Under the pieces are notes generated by a model that worked only from the letters and a program-made list of their open reading frames with translations, was not told the DNA's origin and did not search any database. From assembly GCF_036898095.1 (NCBI RefSeq), contig NC_090735.1, positions 2,241,526-2,305,525 on the forward strand: 64,000 nt of DNA, given 5' to 3'. The DNA is from Palaemon carinicauda (taxonomy: Eukaryota > Arthropoda > Malacostraca > Decapoda > Palaemonidae). How positions within the stretch are numbered: the stretch's first letter is position 1; the number at the start of each line of letters is the position of its first letter. This document shows, in pieces, positions 1 through 11,600 of the stretch. A program made the translations under genes and the position numbers.

Positions 1-27
1 TTTTAGCTTAGTTGGTATATAGTGTAA

Positions 28-333
28 TTACCCCTTTTACCCCCAAGCTATTTGGAACTTTCCAACCCTTAACCCCCAGGCATTTTCTTTTTCAAGCACA
101 TTTTGCAATATATATTTTTTAAATTGCGCTAACAGCCTTAATTTTTGTCATAGAGAGGTCAGGTTGATCTCATTATTTTGGAAAATGCCTGAAGATTCTT
201 ATAAAGTTACCAAAAATATGCAAAAAAATGTAAATAGCAGTTTTTTTGCAAGGACGTACCAGTACGTCCATGGGGGTAAAGGGATGAGTTTTGTGAAATG
301 TACCAGTACATCCATTGGGGGTAAAAGGGTTAT
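28..333 (+). mobile_element. piggyBac-type MITE, copy 1
   Basis: About 306 bp, with inverted ends of the form CCCTTTTACCCCC ... GGGGGTAAAAGGG. It is the same family as the copies at 4300, 5143, 5732, 6259 and 9014. In the cleaner copies the ends are flanked by TTAA on both sides, the target duplication of the piggyBac superfamily, whose termini typically begin CCC. Here the flanks have decayed to TTAC and TTAT. The inner arms also carry the inverted motif ACGTACCAGTACGTCC. There is no transposase; the short open frames across it are not genes. Confidence 0.8.
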
Positions 334-349
334 GACATTTTTTGATATA

Positions 350-1782
350 CAGTGATACCTCGGTACTCGACCATAATCCGTTCGGGATCAGTGTTCGACC
401 TCCGATTTGTTCGAGTACCGAAACCTTTTTTCCCATAAGAAATAATGGTATTTATTTTTATACGTTCCTACGCACTCCAAAATGCCCAAAATATTAATAA
501 AACGTGTACCTAAACAACAATAATTATTTAAATGTGTACGAAATTGGTCGGAAAACTATATAAAACAATTTTAAACCATTTACTGTACATACCTTTGAGC
601 AGCGGTTCGATGGCATACAGGAATGGATGTGGAGAGGATGGAAGGGGGAGGTTACTGCTTGGAACGAGAGTCCCCTTCCATGATGTGGCTGGGTAGTTCT
701 CCTTCAGGGGTTTTTTCTCTCTGCAGTAAAAGGTCGGGCAAATCTCCTTCAGGGGTTTTTTCTCTTCTGTTTCTCTTCTTTGGAGGGGAATCAGGCTGGG
801 ATGTAGCAGCTCTCTTTTCTTTTATGAAAAACATGTCAATTGTCAGCTGCTTCTTTCTCCTCTGCACTATTCTTCTAAAGTGAGACATAACATTATCATT
901 AATGTAGGTATTGGCCGGCATTTTCTTCCAAAATAACCCGGTCTCATCGCAATTGAAGACTTGCTGCGGGATCAAATTTTGTTCTTTAATGTATCAGTCG
1001 AATTCAACAACGTATTTTTCAGCTGCCGCCTGATCCGAACTGCCTGCCTCCCCATGCCTAGTCACACGGTGAATACCAGTTCTGTTCCGGAATTTCTCGA
1101 ACCAGCCCCTGCTTACTTTAAAAGTAAATGACGAATCACTTTCACTATTACTGGCACTTTTCTTCACCAATTCTTCATAAATATGAAGAGCTTTCTCGCA
1201 AATGAAAGCTTCACTTATACTTTCCCCGGCCAACTGCTTTTCTTTAATAAATATAAGGAGCAACTTTTCCATATCCTCAATTACTTGTGGCCTTTGCTTA
1301 CTAATTGCTGTCACTCCCTGTGCAACATTAGCTTTCTTTATCACTTCCTTATTTTTTAAAAAGGTCGAAATGGTTGACTTCGCCATGCCATATTGTAAGG
1401 CTAGATCAGACACTCGTACACCATTCTCGTATTTCGCAATAATTTCCTTCCTCAACTCGATCGTTGTTCTCACTGTTTTCCTCTTATCCTTCCCCTTATC
1501 ACTAACTTTCTTGGGGCCCATTATTATCGCAAAAAAGACAATAAAACGCACTAAATCACAATAAATTCTCAACACGTGTTGTCGGACTGACGCTCTCTCT
1601 TGAAATGATGCTACCCGACCAATCGAGAGTAGCCGAGATGGCCGCTCATCTCACTCGGCCACGCGTTCGGCTGTTCGAGTTCCGATTTTTTGTTCGAACA
1701 CTGCAGCAAAAATTACTCGAATTTTTTGGTCAAACTCCGATTTGTTCGAATTTAGAGTCGTTCGACTACCGAGGTATCACTG
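350..1782 (-). mobile_element. Tigger/pogo-type DNA transposon, internally deleted
   Basis: A 1433-bp element with terminal inverted repeats CAGTGATACCTCGGTA at the left and its complement at the right, bounded on both sides by a TA dinucleotide (348-349 and 1783-1784). TA duplication and CAG-starting termini are typical of the pogo/Tigger branch of Tc1/mariner. The inverted repeats continue inward for about 80 bp with repeated TTCGA-type motifs. The minus strand carries a broken transposase (652-1575). The element lies in a HID1 intron, in antisense orientation. Confidence 0.88.
652..1575 (-). pseudogene. Tigger/pogo transposase relic (CENP-B-like HTH, DDE core deleted)
   Basis: Two in-frame segments. 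The first (994-1575) starts best at the internal MGPKKVSDKGK, near residue 19. It encodes a CENP-B/psq-type helix-turn-helix (RKEIIAKYENGVRVSDLA, AKSTISTFLKN) and a second Tc5/CENP-B-type DNA-binding domain ending GWFEKFRNRTGIHR. A single TGA at 994-996 then interrupts the frame, which continues without a shift into VFNCDETGLFWKKMP, the block around the first catalytic Asp of Tigger transposases. After KKMPANTYI the protein jumps to the usual C-terminal tail (VMSHFRRI, KKQLTIDMFF), so most of the DDE domain is missing. The product cannot be catalytic. It could at most have bound DNA before the stop arose. Confidence 0.85.
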
Positions 1783-2013
1783 TATTGTATACCATGTTAA
1801 TTTCCCTTCAATGCTTTCTGTATGGTTCTTGTGAGAATTTGGTTCATTAACTAGAAATTATTTTTATGACATCTTGAAAATTGTATTCACAGTTATTTTT
1901 GGTAATTTTATTGCACTTCATTTTCAGTAAAGTGGGTTAGTTAGCTTGGAAGTGTTTTTGTGCCACTTTACTGAGTCTATTTTCCATTTATTCCTCCAAA
2001 GTTTGCCAGTTGA

Positions 2014-2063
<50 letters not shown>

Positions 2064-2205
2064 GCTAAGCTATGACCCCAGTTGGAAAAACAAGATGCTA
2101 TAAGCCCAAGGGCTCCAACAGGAAAAAGTAGTCCAGTGAGGAAAGGCAATAAGGAAATAGATAAATGATCTGAGAAATAATGAACGATTAAAATAAAATA
2201 TGTTG
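2014..2205 (-). mobile_element. (TAA)n-tailed non-LTR retrotransposon 3' end, copy 1
   Basis: An ATT microsatellite (2014-2063) is followed by GCTAAGCTATGACCCCAGTT and a ~140-bp segment ending in GTGAGGAAAGG. Read on the minus strand this is a 3' UTR with an A-rich (TAA)n tail. The same sequence recurs at 38703, 52849, 55858, 60603 and 63334. The last copy is joined to remnants of reverse-transcriptase C-terminal coding sequence, which ties the family to a non-LTR retrotransposon. Confidence 0.72.
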
Positions 2206-2344
2206 ACCAAAATTACCTTATTCTGTTAATCATTTTCTGTAGTTAGACTGGTGTTTTGTCTCCTTGTCTGTAAATCTTTTTGTTTGTGAAAGTTTTATTT
2301 TCCTGCGCACTTCGTTTTCTCATTACGTGACTATTTTGTTCCAG

Positions 2345-2607
2345 GTCTTGAAAAAATGACTGAAAAGGAATCCGCTCATCCTACGACTCAGCAACTTGAT
2401 GAGTTAACCATATCATCCACGGTTAATGGAGATTTAGTTGGGCCTGTATCACCAATGTCCTTAGTTCCTCCTACCTCAATTGAGGAGGAGGGTTGTTCTT
2501 CAGCTGCTACAAATATGCCTCCTCCAGTTCCCCTTGGTACCAGTATTCAACCGCCAACTGAAGACCAAAATGTACCGGATATGGAGAATCTGGAGATATC
2601 AGAAAAG
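2345..2607 (+). CDS. HID1: HID1 exon, acidic Ser/Pro-rich linker
   Basis: It is bounded by a pyrimidine-rich acceptor ending TTCCAG (to 2344) and the donor GTATAT at 2608. It begins with the last two bases of a codon and ends on a codon boundary (phase 0), matching the phase-0 start of the next exon. The product is low complexity (EKESAHPTTQQLDELTI, PPPVPLGTSIQPPTEDQ), consistent with the disordered linker before the conserved HID1 C-terminus. The internal ATG at 2356 is not expected to be a start. The assignment depends on context with the three downstream exons. Confidence 0.75.
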
Positions 2608-5600
2608 GTATATATTCAATGTCACTTTTCTGTGTTGGTATATATGTGAGAAAGTGGTGTTCACACGGTCAAACGGTTCTTCTAACCCGGTTGTCAAACC
2701 TGTTTGTCAAACTGTTGGAAGAGGTGGAGTCAGACACAAATGCATAAGGTTTGTGGACAATGAAGCCCCGCCCATAAAAGTCAAACGAGAACAGACTTTC
2801 TTTGAATCGTTCGACGAAAGTGTTCGACAACCAAATACCCCGTTCGCACGCTCGAACATCCCCTCAAACACTTGTCTGTCGAACTGTGTTCGACGAATCG
2901 CTCGACCGTGTAAACCCGCTTTAACAATTGCGTTACGAATAGGTAGATTAATTTTCTCATTATTGACACAATCAGAAGTAGTTAGGGAGTGATTACTTAC
3001 ATCTTTATTTTTGTACTTTTGAAGAGAAAATACTGTACAGAAGGTCCTCAACTTATATAGAAACATTCGACTTGCAAACATGCTGAGATGCAAATACAAA
3101 TCCAGCTGAAAATAACAAAGATAAAAAATACTGTAATAAGACAATATTATATCATTTAATACAGTAAGCAAAACGTTATTTGTGATAACTTGATTTATAT
3201 TTCATATGAAACCTGATTATTTGTTAACTTATGTAGCTGGAAATCATAGGCATGGGATCAGATAGGGCTTAATCTAGGCCAAAATTTAACACAATTAAAC
3301 TTACAAACAATCCTTGGAACCAATAAAGTTTGCAAGTTGAGGACCTTCTGTAATCTTTTATTTGTCAAACTGACATTTAGAAATTGAAATTTCCTTCTCA
3401 CAACAAATTGGGAAATATGGTAATCTTAGGAAGCAGAATATTTGCATCGATTTTGGTAAATAGACTTTTAAAAATGGTTTGTAATGTTAATGGAGGACCA
3501 TGAGGAGAGAGTATTAGTGGATGAAGAGAGATTATGTGACTGGCTTGGACAACCAGGCGACACAAGTGACAGCCTACTCCTAGGTGACATTCATGAAGAT
3601 TCACAAATGCAGTCATCTTCAATGGTGGGATTTTAGATAGTTGTCGTTGCATGTAACTTAAATGTTTCCACATACAGTACATGCATGAAAAACAGTAGTG
3701 AGAATTTGTGTCTTGAATGGAATATATCTTGTATAAATTTCATTCATTTCTCAAATACCCTTCGCATTCTTGTTGGTTAGTGTTGTGTTGTGAATTGTTT
3801 CTTGAATACCTTGTGCATTCTGTTGATTTTATCAATTACAGTATTTTATTTATTTTTATAAATTTATAATACAGCAATGCATTCTCAAGTACTGCTATGG
3901 CTTAAGTTAATTAATTTCCACTATTAAAACAAGGGTCATAAAGAAGCAGCAGCTAAGGAATTTTAGATACTGGCTGTATTAGTTTAAGATTACTTTAGTA
4001 ATAGTCTGGACCTTTTGAGATACAGTAATGGAAAGATGAATTTATTTATTTCAAATAATGTATCTACATTTATATACAATACTCTTCACAATCTTCAACA
4101 GTTTTAGATAAGAAAAGATTATTGACATTCCATGCAGTATTTTATACATTTGATTAATATTGTATCGCCATACTTTGTTCAATTTGATATTAATTGTCAG
4201 AACATGCTGAATATTATGGCATCAATGTCTGAGATTTTTTGGCAAAAATCTTTCTTTATTTTTTCACATATAAATATATTTTTATTTGAGCACCATCGAT
4301 TAACCCTTTTACCCCCAGGCTATTTGGAACTTTCCAACCCTTAACCCCCAGGCATTTTTTTTTTTTTCAAGCACATTTTGCCATATATATTTTATAAATT
4401 GCTCAAACAGCCTTAATTTTCGTCATAGAGAGGTCAGGTTGGTCTCATTCCTTAGGAAAATACCAGAAGTTTCTCATAAAGCTATAAAAAATATGCAAAA
4501 AAAAATGTAAATAGAAGGTTTTCGCAAGGACGTACCAGTACGTCCATGGGGATAAAGGGATGAGTTTTGTGAAACGTACCAGTACGTCCATTGGGGGTAA
4601 AAGGGTTAACTGCATGAATGTTGCTACTAGTGAAGCAGATAACAGCAAACTTTGAGAGGAATTGTGCAAATGATGATACAAGCATAAAAGTTGACCTACT
4701 TGTTTTCCAAGTGATACTAATCAAATTTAGTTGATTGGCCAATTGAAAATCTAAGATGGCTGGCAAACTAGTCACACGAAGTTGATGTTATCCTTATGAG
4801 TATTTGTAGTTGTCTGATTTGCATGATCAAGATATGGATTACTATGTTTTCAAGTCTACTGAAGTAGATTTCAATGTTTATAAAGCAAAGTGACTTATTT
4901 GTTCCTATGCAATATACAAACCATCACCCTTTAATAGGGAGATTGGTTTAGCGTTAGCTGGAGACGGTCGTTGGAATTGTCCAACGAGTGGTTAAACTAT
5001 TTGGGGGAGGTTTGTGTGAGATGCCCGGCCCTCCTCACTAATCTGAAAGCTTCACTTATCCTTAAGTATTAAGTACAAAAATAAAATCACTGTTACCTCG
5101 TTTTTCCGACCTTACGTCGGTTTCTACGTTGCAAAATGGTGATTAACCCTTTTAGCCCCAATGGACGTACTGGTACGTTTCACAAAACTCATCCCTTTAC
5201 CCCCATGGATGTACCGGTATGTCCTTGCAAAACACTGCTATTTACATTTTTTTGCATATTTTTGATAACTTTATGAGAAACTTCAGGCATTTTCCAAAGG
5301 AATGAGATCAACCTGTCCTCTCTATGATGAAAATTAAGGCTGTTAGAGCAATTTAAAAAATATATATTGCAAAATGTGCTTGAAAAAAAAAGATGCCTTG
5401 GGGTTAAGGGTTGGAAAGTTCCAAATAGCATTGTGGGTAAAAGGGTTAAGCGCTGTACTGCACAGTACTGTATAGAAATTCACATTAAGCTTATTAATGT
5501 AGACATTTGGGTTTTACGAAAAGATAGCAGGTTATAAGATGTATACTGTATAGAGAACATATAAGTCCCCTTATGAGACAAAAATCTTCCCTACGTCAAA

Positions 5601-8600
5601 AATCTCCTTATGTCGGGTCTCTTGGATTCAAATAATGATGTAGGTCGGGGTATTACCATGAAACGCTTTTTAATTGTTAACGTGCAATTTTCTGCATAGT
5701 AGACTCTTATCCTGAGAGGCATGTTTAGTACTTAACCCTTTTTGGAACTTTCCAACCCTTAACCCCCATGCATTTTTTTTTTTTTCAAGCACATTTTGCA
5801 ATATATATTTTTTAAATTGCTCTAACAGCCTTAATTTTTGTCATAGAGAGGTCAGGTTGGTCTCATTCTTTTGGAAAATGCCTGAAGTTTCTCATAAAGT
5901 TATCAAAAATATGCAAAAAAAAAATGTAAATAGTTTTTTGCAAGGACCTACCAGTACGTCCATGGGGGTGAAGGGATGAGTTTTGTGAAATGTACCAGTA
6001 CGTCCATTGGGGGTGAAAGGGTTAAAATCTCTCTCCTCTCTGTTGATGCTGATACCAGTTTTACATGATAACTATATAAAAATCTAGAGATATCATCATA
6101 TGTTTTGAGTTCTTTATGCTTTCCAATTCTTCAAAATTTGTATAAAAACAAGATTTATAAAATTATAAAAGAAGATGTAAGGTAATTATTTACTCAATCA
6201 ACTTTTAGTGCCATAAATATTTCTTGTAGGAGGATCATTTATGTGGACAGTGATTTTGTTAACCCTTTTACCCCCAGGCTCTTTGGAAATTTCCAACCCT
6301 TAACCCCCAGGGGGTTATTTTTTTCCCAGCACATTTTGCAGTATATTTTTTTAAATTGCTCTAACAGCCTTAATTTTTGTCATAGAGAGGTCAGGTTGGT
6401 CTCATTCTCTTGGAAAATGCCTGATTTTTTAAAAAAAATTATAAAAAATATGAAAAAAAAATTTTTTATAGCATTTTTTTGCAAGGACGTACGGGTACGT
6501 CCATGGGGGTAAAGGGATGGGTTTTGTGAAACGTACCAGTACGTCCTTTGGGGGTAAAAGGGTTAAGATGGAAAGTTGTACTTCATCCTTTAAGAATTTG
6601 TCATGAAGTTTTTGTCATGAAGTCAGGTGTTCTTAAATCTCTGTGGGATGGCATTTTTGTTCTCATGATTTTATGACCGAAGCATGTGAAAGATGCATTT
6701 TGATATTTTATGTTACAGTGTTGCTTGGTTAATATTCCTTCAGAGTTTCAACTTCAGAATTATTAGTCCCTTGTGTAATTATAAGGTTTGATAAAAACAT
6801 AGAAGCATCATGAATATCCTAACACTACTTAAGACCGAAACTGTTTTAAACAACTGAGTTTAAACAGTACAGTAAGTTGGTTTTAATATTTATTTATTAT
6901 TTTGATATTTAGTTTATCTTTTCAATACTGTTCTTAGTAATATTTCCTTTTGATTTCTATTTTTCTTCATTTGTATTTACATGGAATGTTAATTTTTATA
7001 ACCATGACATCATTGAAATGTTTTTGATGAAGTTTCCATTCATTCCTGTTATAATATACTGTAAATTAAAAATCCAAATGCATAAAATATAAGCTTGTTA
7101 CCAAATTTTTTATATTTATTCTCTTAGAAATATTCAGGGTTGCCAGACAGTATTGTGCACATTTGATAAATTTAACCTTTTGATAAAAAAAATTAATAAT
7201 TTCACACCAGGCTGAACGACCTGAGAGCCCAGCGATGTCGTTGCACTCGGCCCATTCTGAATCTTCAGTTCCCAGTACTTTATCCAATGCCCAGTCAGAA
7301 TTAACATCATCTGCTTTAGGGGCCTCTACATCACAACATTGGGCACCCAATTCTGCATGGGTTCTTAGTTGGAAAACAAAGCTTCCCCTTCAGACCATCA
7401 TGAGACTTCTTCAGGTCTTAGTACCTCAAGTGGAGAAAATATGTATTGACAAGTAAGTTGTTTGCTTAAAGATCTGAATGCATTGCTTTACCTTAGGTAT
7501 TTTAGAGGTAAGAGTTTATATTTTATGTCAATTAAGAATTATAGTACTTCTCTCATCAACTCTTGCATTTATCACCTTCTATGGCTGTCTGCTAAAGGTG
7601 ATAAATGCAAGAGTTGATGGGAGAAGTACAAGAGGAAGGCCAAGGTTTGGGTGGATGGATGGAGTGAAGAAAGCTCTGGGTGATAGGAGGATAGATGTGA
7701 GAGAGGCAAGAGAGCATGCTAGAAATAGGAATGAATGGGGAGCGATTGTGACGCAGTTCTGGTAGGCCCTGCTGCTTCCTCTGGTGCCTTGGAAGACCGC
7801 GAAGGTAGCAGCAGTAGGGGATTCAGCGTTATGAAGCTTCATCTGTGGTGGATAACGGGGGAGGGTGGGCTGTGGCACCCTAGCAGTACCAGCCGAACTC
7901 GGTTGAGTCCCTTGTCAGGCTGGGAGGAACGTAGAGAGGAGAGGTCCCCTTTTTTTGTTTCATTTGTTTGATGTTGGCTACCCCCCAAAATTGGGGGAAG
8001 TGCCTTGGTATATGTATGTATGTATGTATGTATGTAAGATTTTATAGTCCATGCATCAAATCATATATGAGAGAGTATGGCAATATGTAAAAAGGCTACC
8101 TCCTGGATATTTTGTATACTCATCAGGAAATCCCTTGAGTTACATGGGGTAGCATTATAGTGCACATCATTTTATATATTTTACAATTGTCAGCAATGTG
8201 AAGTTTATGCTGCTGGCCACATGCAGTACTATATTTATGGAAATAGATAGGGAACATGGCTACTTTTAATTTTTAGGTGGTATTGATAATGTGAAATACT
8301 GTTGTATATTGATAAACAGCCATTTAAAAAATACCACGTAGGTAGAAAAGAGGAATGAATCTGCTTACTTTGCATTCTTTTTCGAAGAATTCCTGTCTTA
8401 TTTAAAAACAAGGGTTTTGATTCAACTAAATTAGAGTTTAGAAATGTCGTTCCTTGTCATGTTAAACCACAGGGCTTATATATACTGTACTCTAATTATA
8501 AATGCAAATATAATCCTTGAATATTTCGTTATGATCTATGCATGCGTGAGTTGGGAAATGTGTTCTGTTTCCACTTCAAACCTTATATTTGCCATCTAAC

Positions 8601-11600
8601 AAGAAACTATAATGGGAACTGCTTCATAGCCATGTATTCGTATACAGTAATCATTTGTACAGAGTACTTTAGACTCCTTGGCATGCAATAACGATAGGGG
8701 ATTAAGGCCATTTCTGTTTTACATACTAATGTCTTCAGTTTTTTAAATTGACGTTAGTGGCCCAGCTTTGTAAATTCTTAACTGACCCATTTTATGAAGT
8801 TTGATTAGGGAGCCAGGATATTTATTTTTGTTGGATAAAAGTCATTGTTAAGATAATTATAGCTCTCACATAATTAAAATAATAATTTAACCAAAGGCAG
8901 TCTTCGGGATATGTAGAAATGTAAGGTGTTATCAAAATAGTAAATAAGTAGAAAATGGGTATTCTCTTCAGCTTAAAGGTTTCATCCATATTGAAAATGA
9001 AATGTTTGGGATAATAACCCTTTTACCCCCAAAGGATGTACTGGTACGTTTCACAAAACTCATCCCTTTACCCCCATGGATGTCCCGGTACGTTCTTGCA
9101 AAAAAACTGCTATTTACATTTCTTTTTGCATATTTTTGATAATTTTTTGAGAAACTTCAGGCATTTTCCAAGAGAATGAGACCAACCTGACCTCTCTATG
9201 ACGAAAATTAAGACTGTTAGAGCAATTTAAATAAAATATGCTTGAAAAAAAAATGCCTGGGGGTTAAGGGTTGGAAATTTCCAAATAGCCTGGGGGTAAA
9301 AGGGTTAAAAAGGATTCTTATTTATATTACATATTTCAGGTGAACTAAAAGTTTGGTATTCTTTAAAAGGTGATGCCATTTACAGACAGACCATCAAAAT
9401 TATGTTTATTCCTTTTTTTAGGGGTTTGACAGACGAGAGTGAAATCTTGCGCTTTCTACAGCATGGAACGTTAGTTGGTCTTCTCCCTGTGCCACATCCT
9501 ATCCTCATACGCAAGTATCAAGCAAATGCTGGCACTGCTACGTGGTTCCGAACATACATGTGGGGAATCATTTACTTAAGGTAAGTTTGTGTCAAGGCAT
9601 AATATGAAAATTCATAGCTAGATATTTCTCAACTTTCTATTTGAGATTGGAAAACAATCCAATCATGTTTATCAAAATCATTCATTTAGATTAGGCAAGA
9701 ATTATATTTTTTTTTACTTTTTGTAATTAGAAATATTATTTAACATAATAGTCCTATGAATTCTGATAGCACTATAAAAATACTAATAGCACTTTAAAAA
9801 TGCCAAACTTAACCTAAACCCCTAAGGTCAGTCTAATAACATTTTCATTCAGTAAGGGTTCTAAAAGTATGCTTCACTCTACAGCAGCCTCAAAACCTTT
9901 ACATACTTTAGTTCCTTCTGCTGCTAAACCCTTGCAGACCACAATTCTAGTCACTTCTATAAAACGGCTGGATTGTAAGGTTGAAGACTGATTAGGTTTT
10001 TTTATCCTAATATCCTTCCACTCATTAAAGTAAGTGCTTCTCACTAGTCTCGGTACTTAGGGGGTTGGCTTGGCATATCCTAAGAATTTTTTCTTGAACA
10101 CTGAGGGGGTTAACGAAGTTTCAACTAAAATTGTATAAGTAATTTAATTATTTCTAATTTGGTTAGCTTTCTACACGGCAAAAGCACCCAATTTGAGTAT
10201 CTGTTGTGATGAGTACGATATCTCGGGGTTTTTATTAGCAATTACGGTATGTTTCAAGTTAGCTTTTATGGAAACTGAGAGTATAGACTGCGTGGCGGTA
10301 AAACTTTTACACTCTTAACAGAAAGGCTGCCTTACGTGGCTTAGAATGGCCGAGGAAAGTTATTATAGTCAAGGGGAATACAGAGAGAGAGGTCAATGGC
10401 CACATCAAGTATAAACACTGCTTCTCATCTTGTCAGTGAGTTGAGCAATGCTGGGTCTGGTTAACCATCCCATATGGTAACAGCAGGTGCTGTTAGCAAT
10501 TAAATAGTGAATTTTCTGAAATAAAGTGGATAACGATATGATACGCTCGCTTGCCAGGTAAGTTAGTGATCAACCTGTTTAATTTTTAGCTTATTTAATT
10601 TTCCTTATTATTCTTGAAGGTCAGCGAGCCTTCTCTTGTGGGCTGTAAGCTTGACTTGCCTTCCCAGTTGTTTGAACTAACCTAACTTCACTGGTCAGGT
10701 CTAGTTACTTAAGTGGTTCGTCAGTAAAGGTTCTTAATAATCGTTACGCCTTACAGAGAAGCATTCCTTTAGGAGTCTTGATGTCTTTACTCCATCTGCA
10801 ACTTAACCATTGCATATCCACAATACTGAATTGGGTAGCTGGATCCTTATATCCCACCACTCTTTGAAGTCAGCGAGTTTGGACAATATCGTTTTTATGT
10901 GGGGTTATGGCATTTCATGTTGTTGATGCCTTTATAAATGGATTGTTTGTGGTGATGTTTCAGCTCAGTTGATAGATTGCATAACGAGATCAATATGGCT
11001 GATAGTGCATTTTCGTTTGCTTACCAGCTTGGCCTCTGGTTCATCATGCGTTTACTTTAGTATGGTAATTTCTTACTCTCAGGTTGTTGTACTGTTTACA
11101 AGTCTGGTTGTAAAAATGACAAATATTATATTGGATTCTTTTGTACGGTTATTTGCATTCCTATTATTCTAGTCGCTCTATATGACATCTAGATTATGAG
11201 GTCGAAGACAGAGTTTGGTCACTGGATCAGTATATTCCAACTTTCGTTTAAGTAAGCATGTTTGAAATAATATTTTTTTAATTTGGGAGATGGCATTTCA
11301 TATCATAGACAGTTTTAAGATTTTTTGTTATTGGTGTGTTATCAGCGCAGCTGGTAGGTTACATCTCTTCTTCACTCCGGATAACAGTGCGTCTTTAAAT
11401 CGATAACTTGTCCTACCTACCCCGTTACCAAGCTTAATCTAACTCCCAAGTTTAGTCTAATGTTAATAGTATTTTAGTAATGAACTGAAAGTTTGTTGCA
11501 CAGTACAGACTTCAAAACGTCTCCCAGAGCCTTGAACTAACAACAAGTTCCCTTTAGTGCTCTGACCTGTTAACTTGATTGGCAATCATCAAAACCTACT

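Noticed and set aside
2480..3171. Coding frames overlapping the HID1 exon and the MITE
   Set aside because: They cross the splice donor at 2608 and the MITE at 2652, with no similarity or codon structure. Shadows of the real exon and repeat.
4925..5050. Terminal fragment of another DIRS-like element (TATGCAATATACAAACCATC and a GTTGGAATTGTCCAAC palindrome)
   Set aside because: Only one short segment, with no partner end, ICR or coding sequence in the window. Not enough to call.
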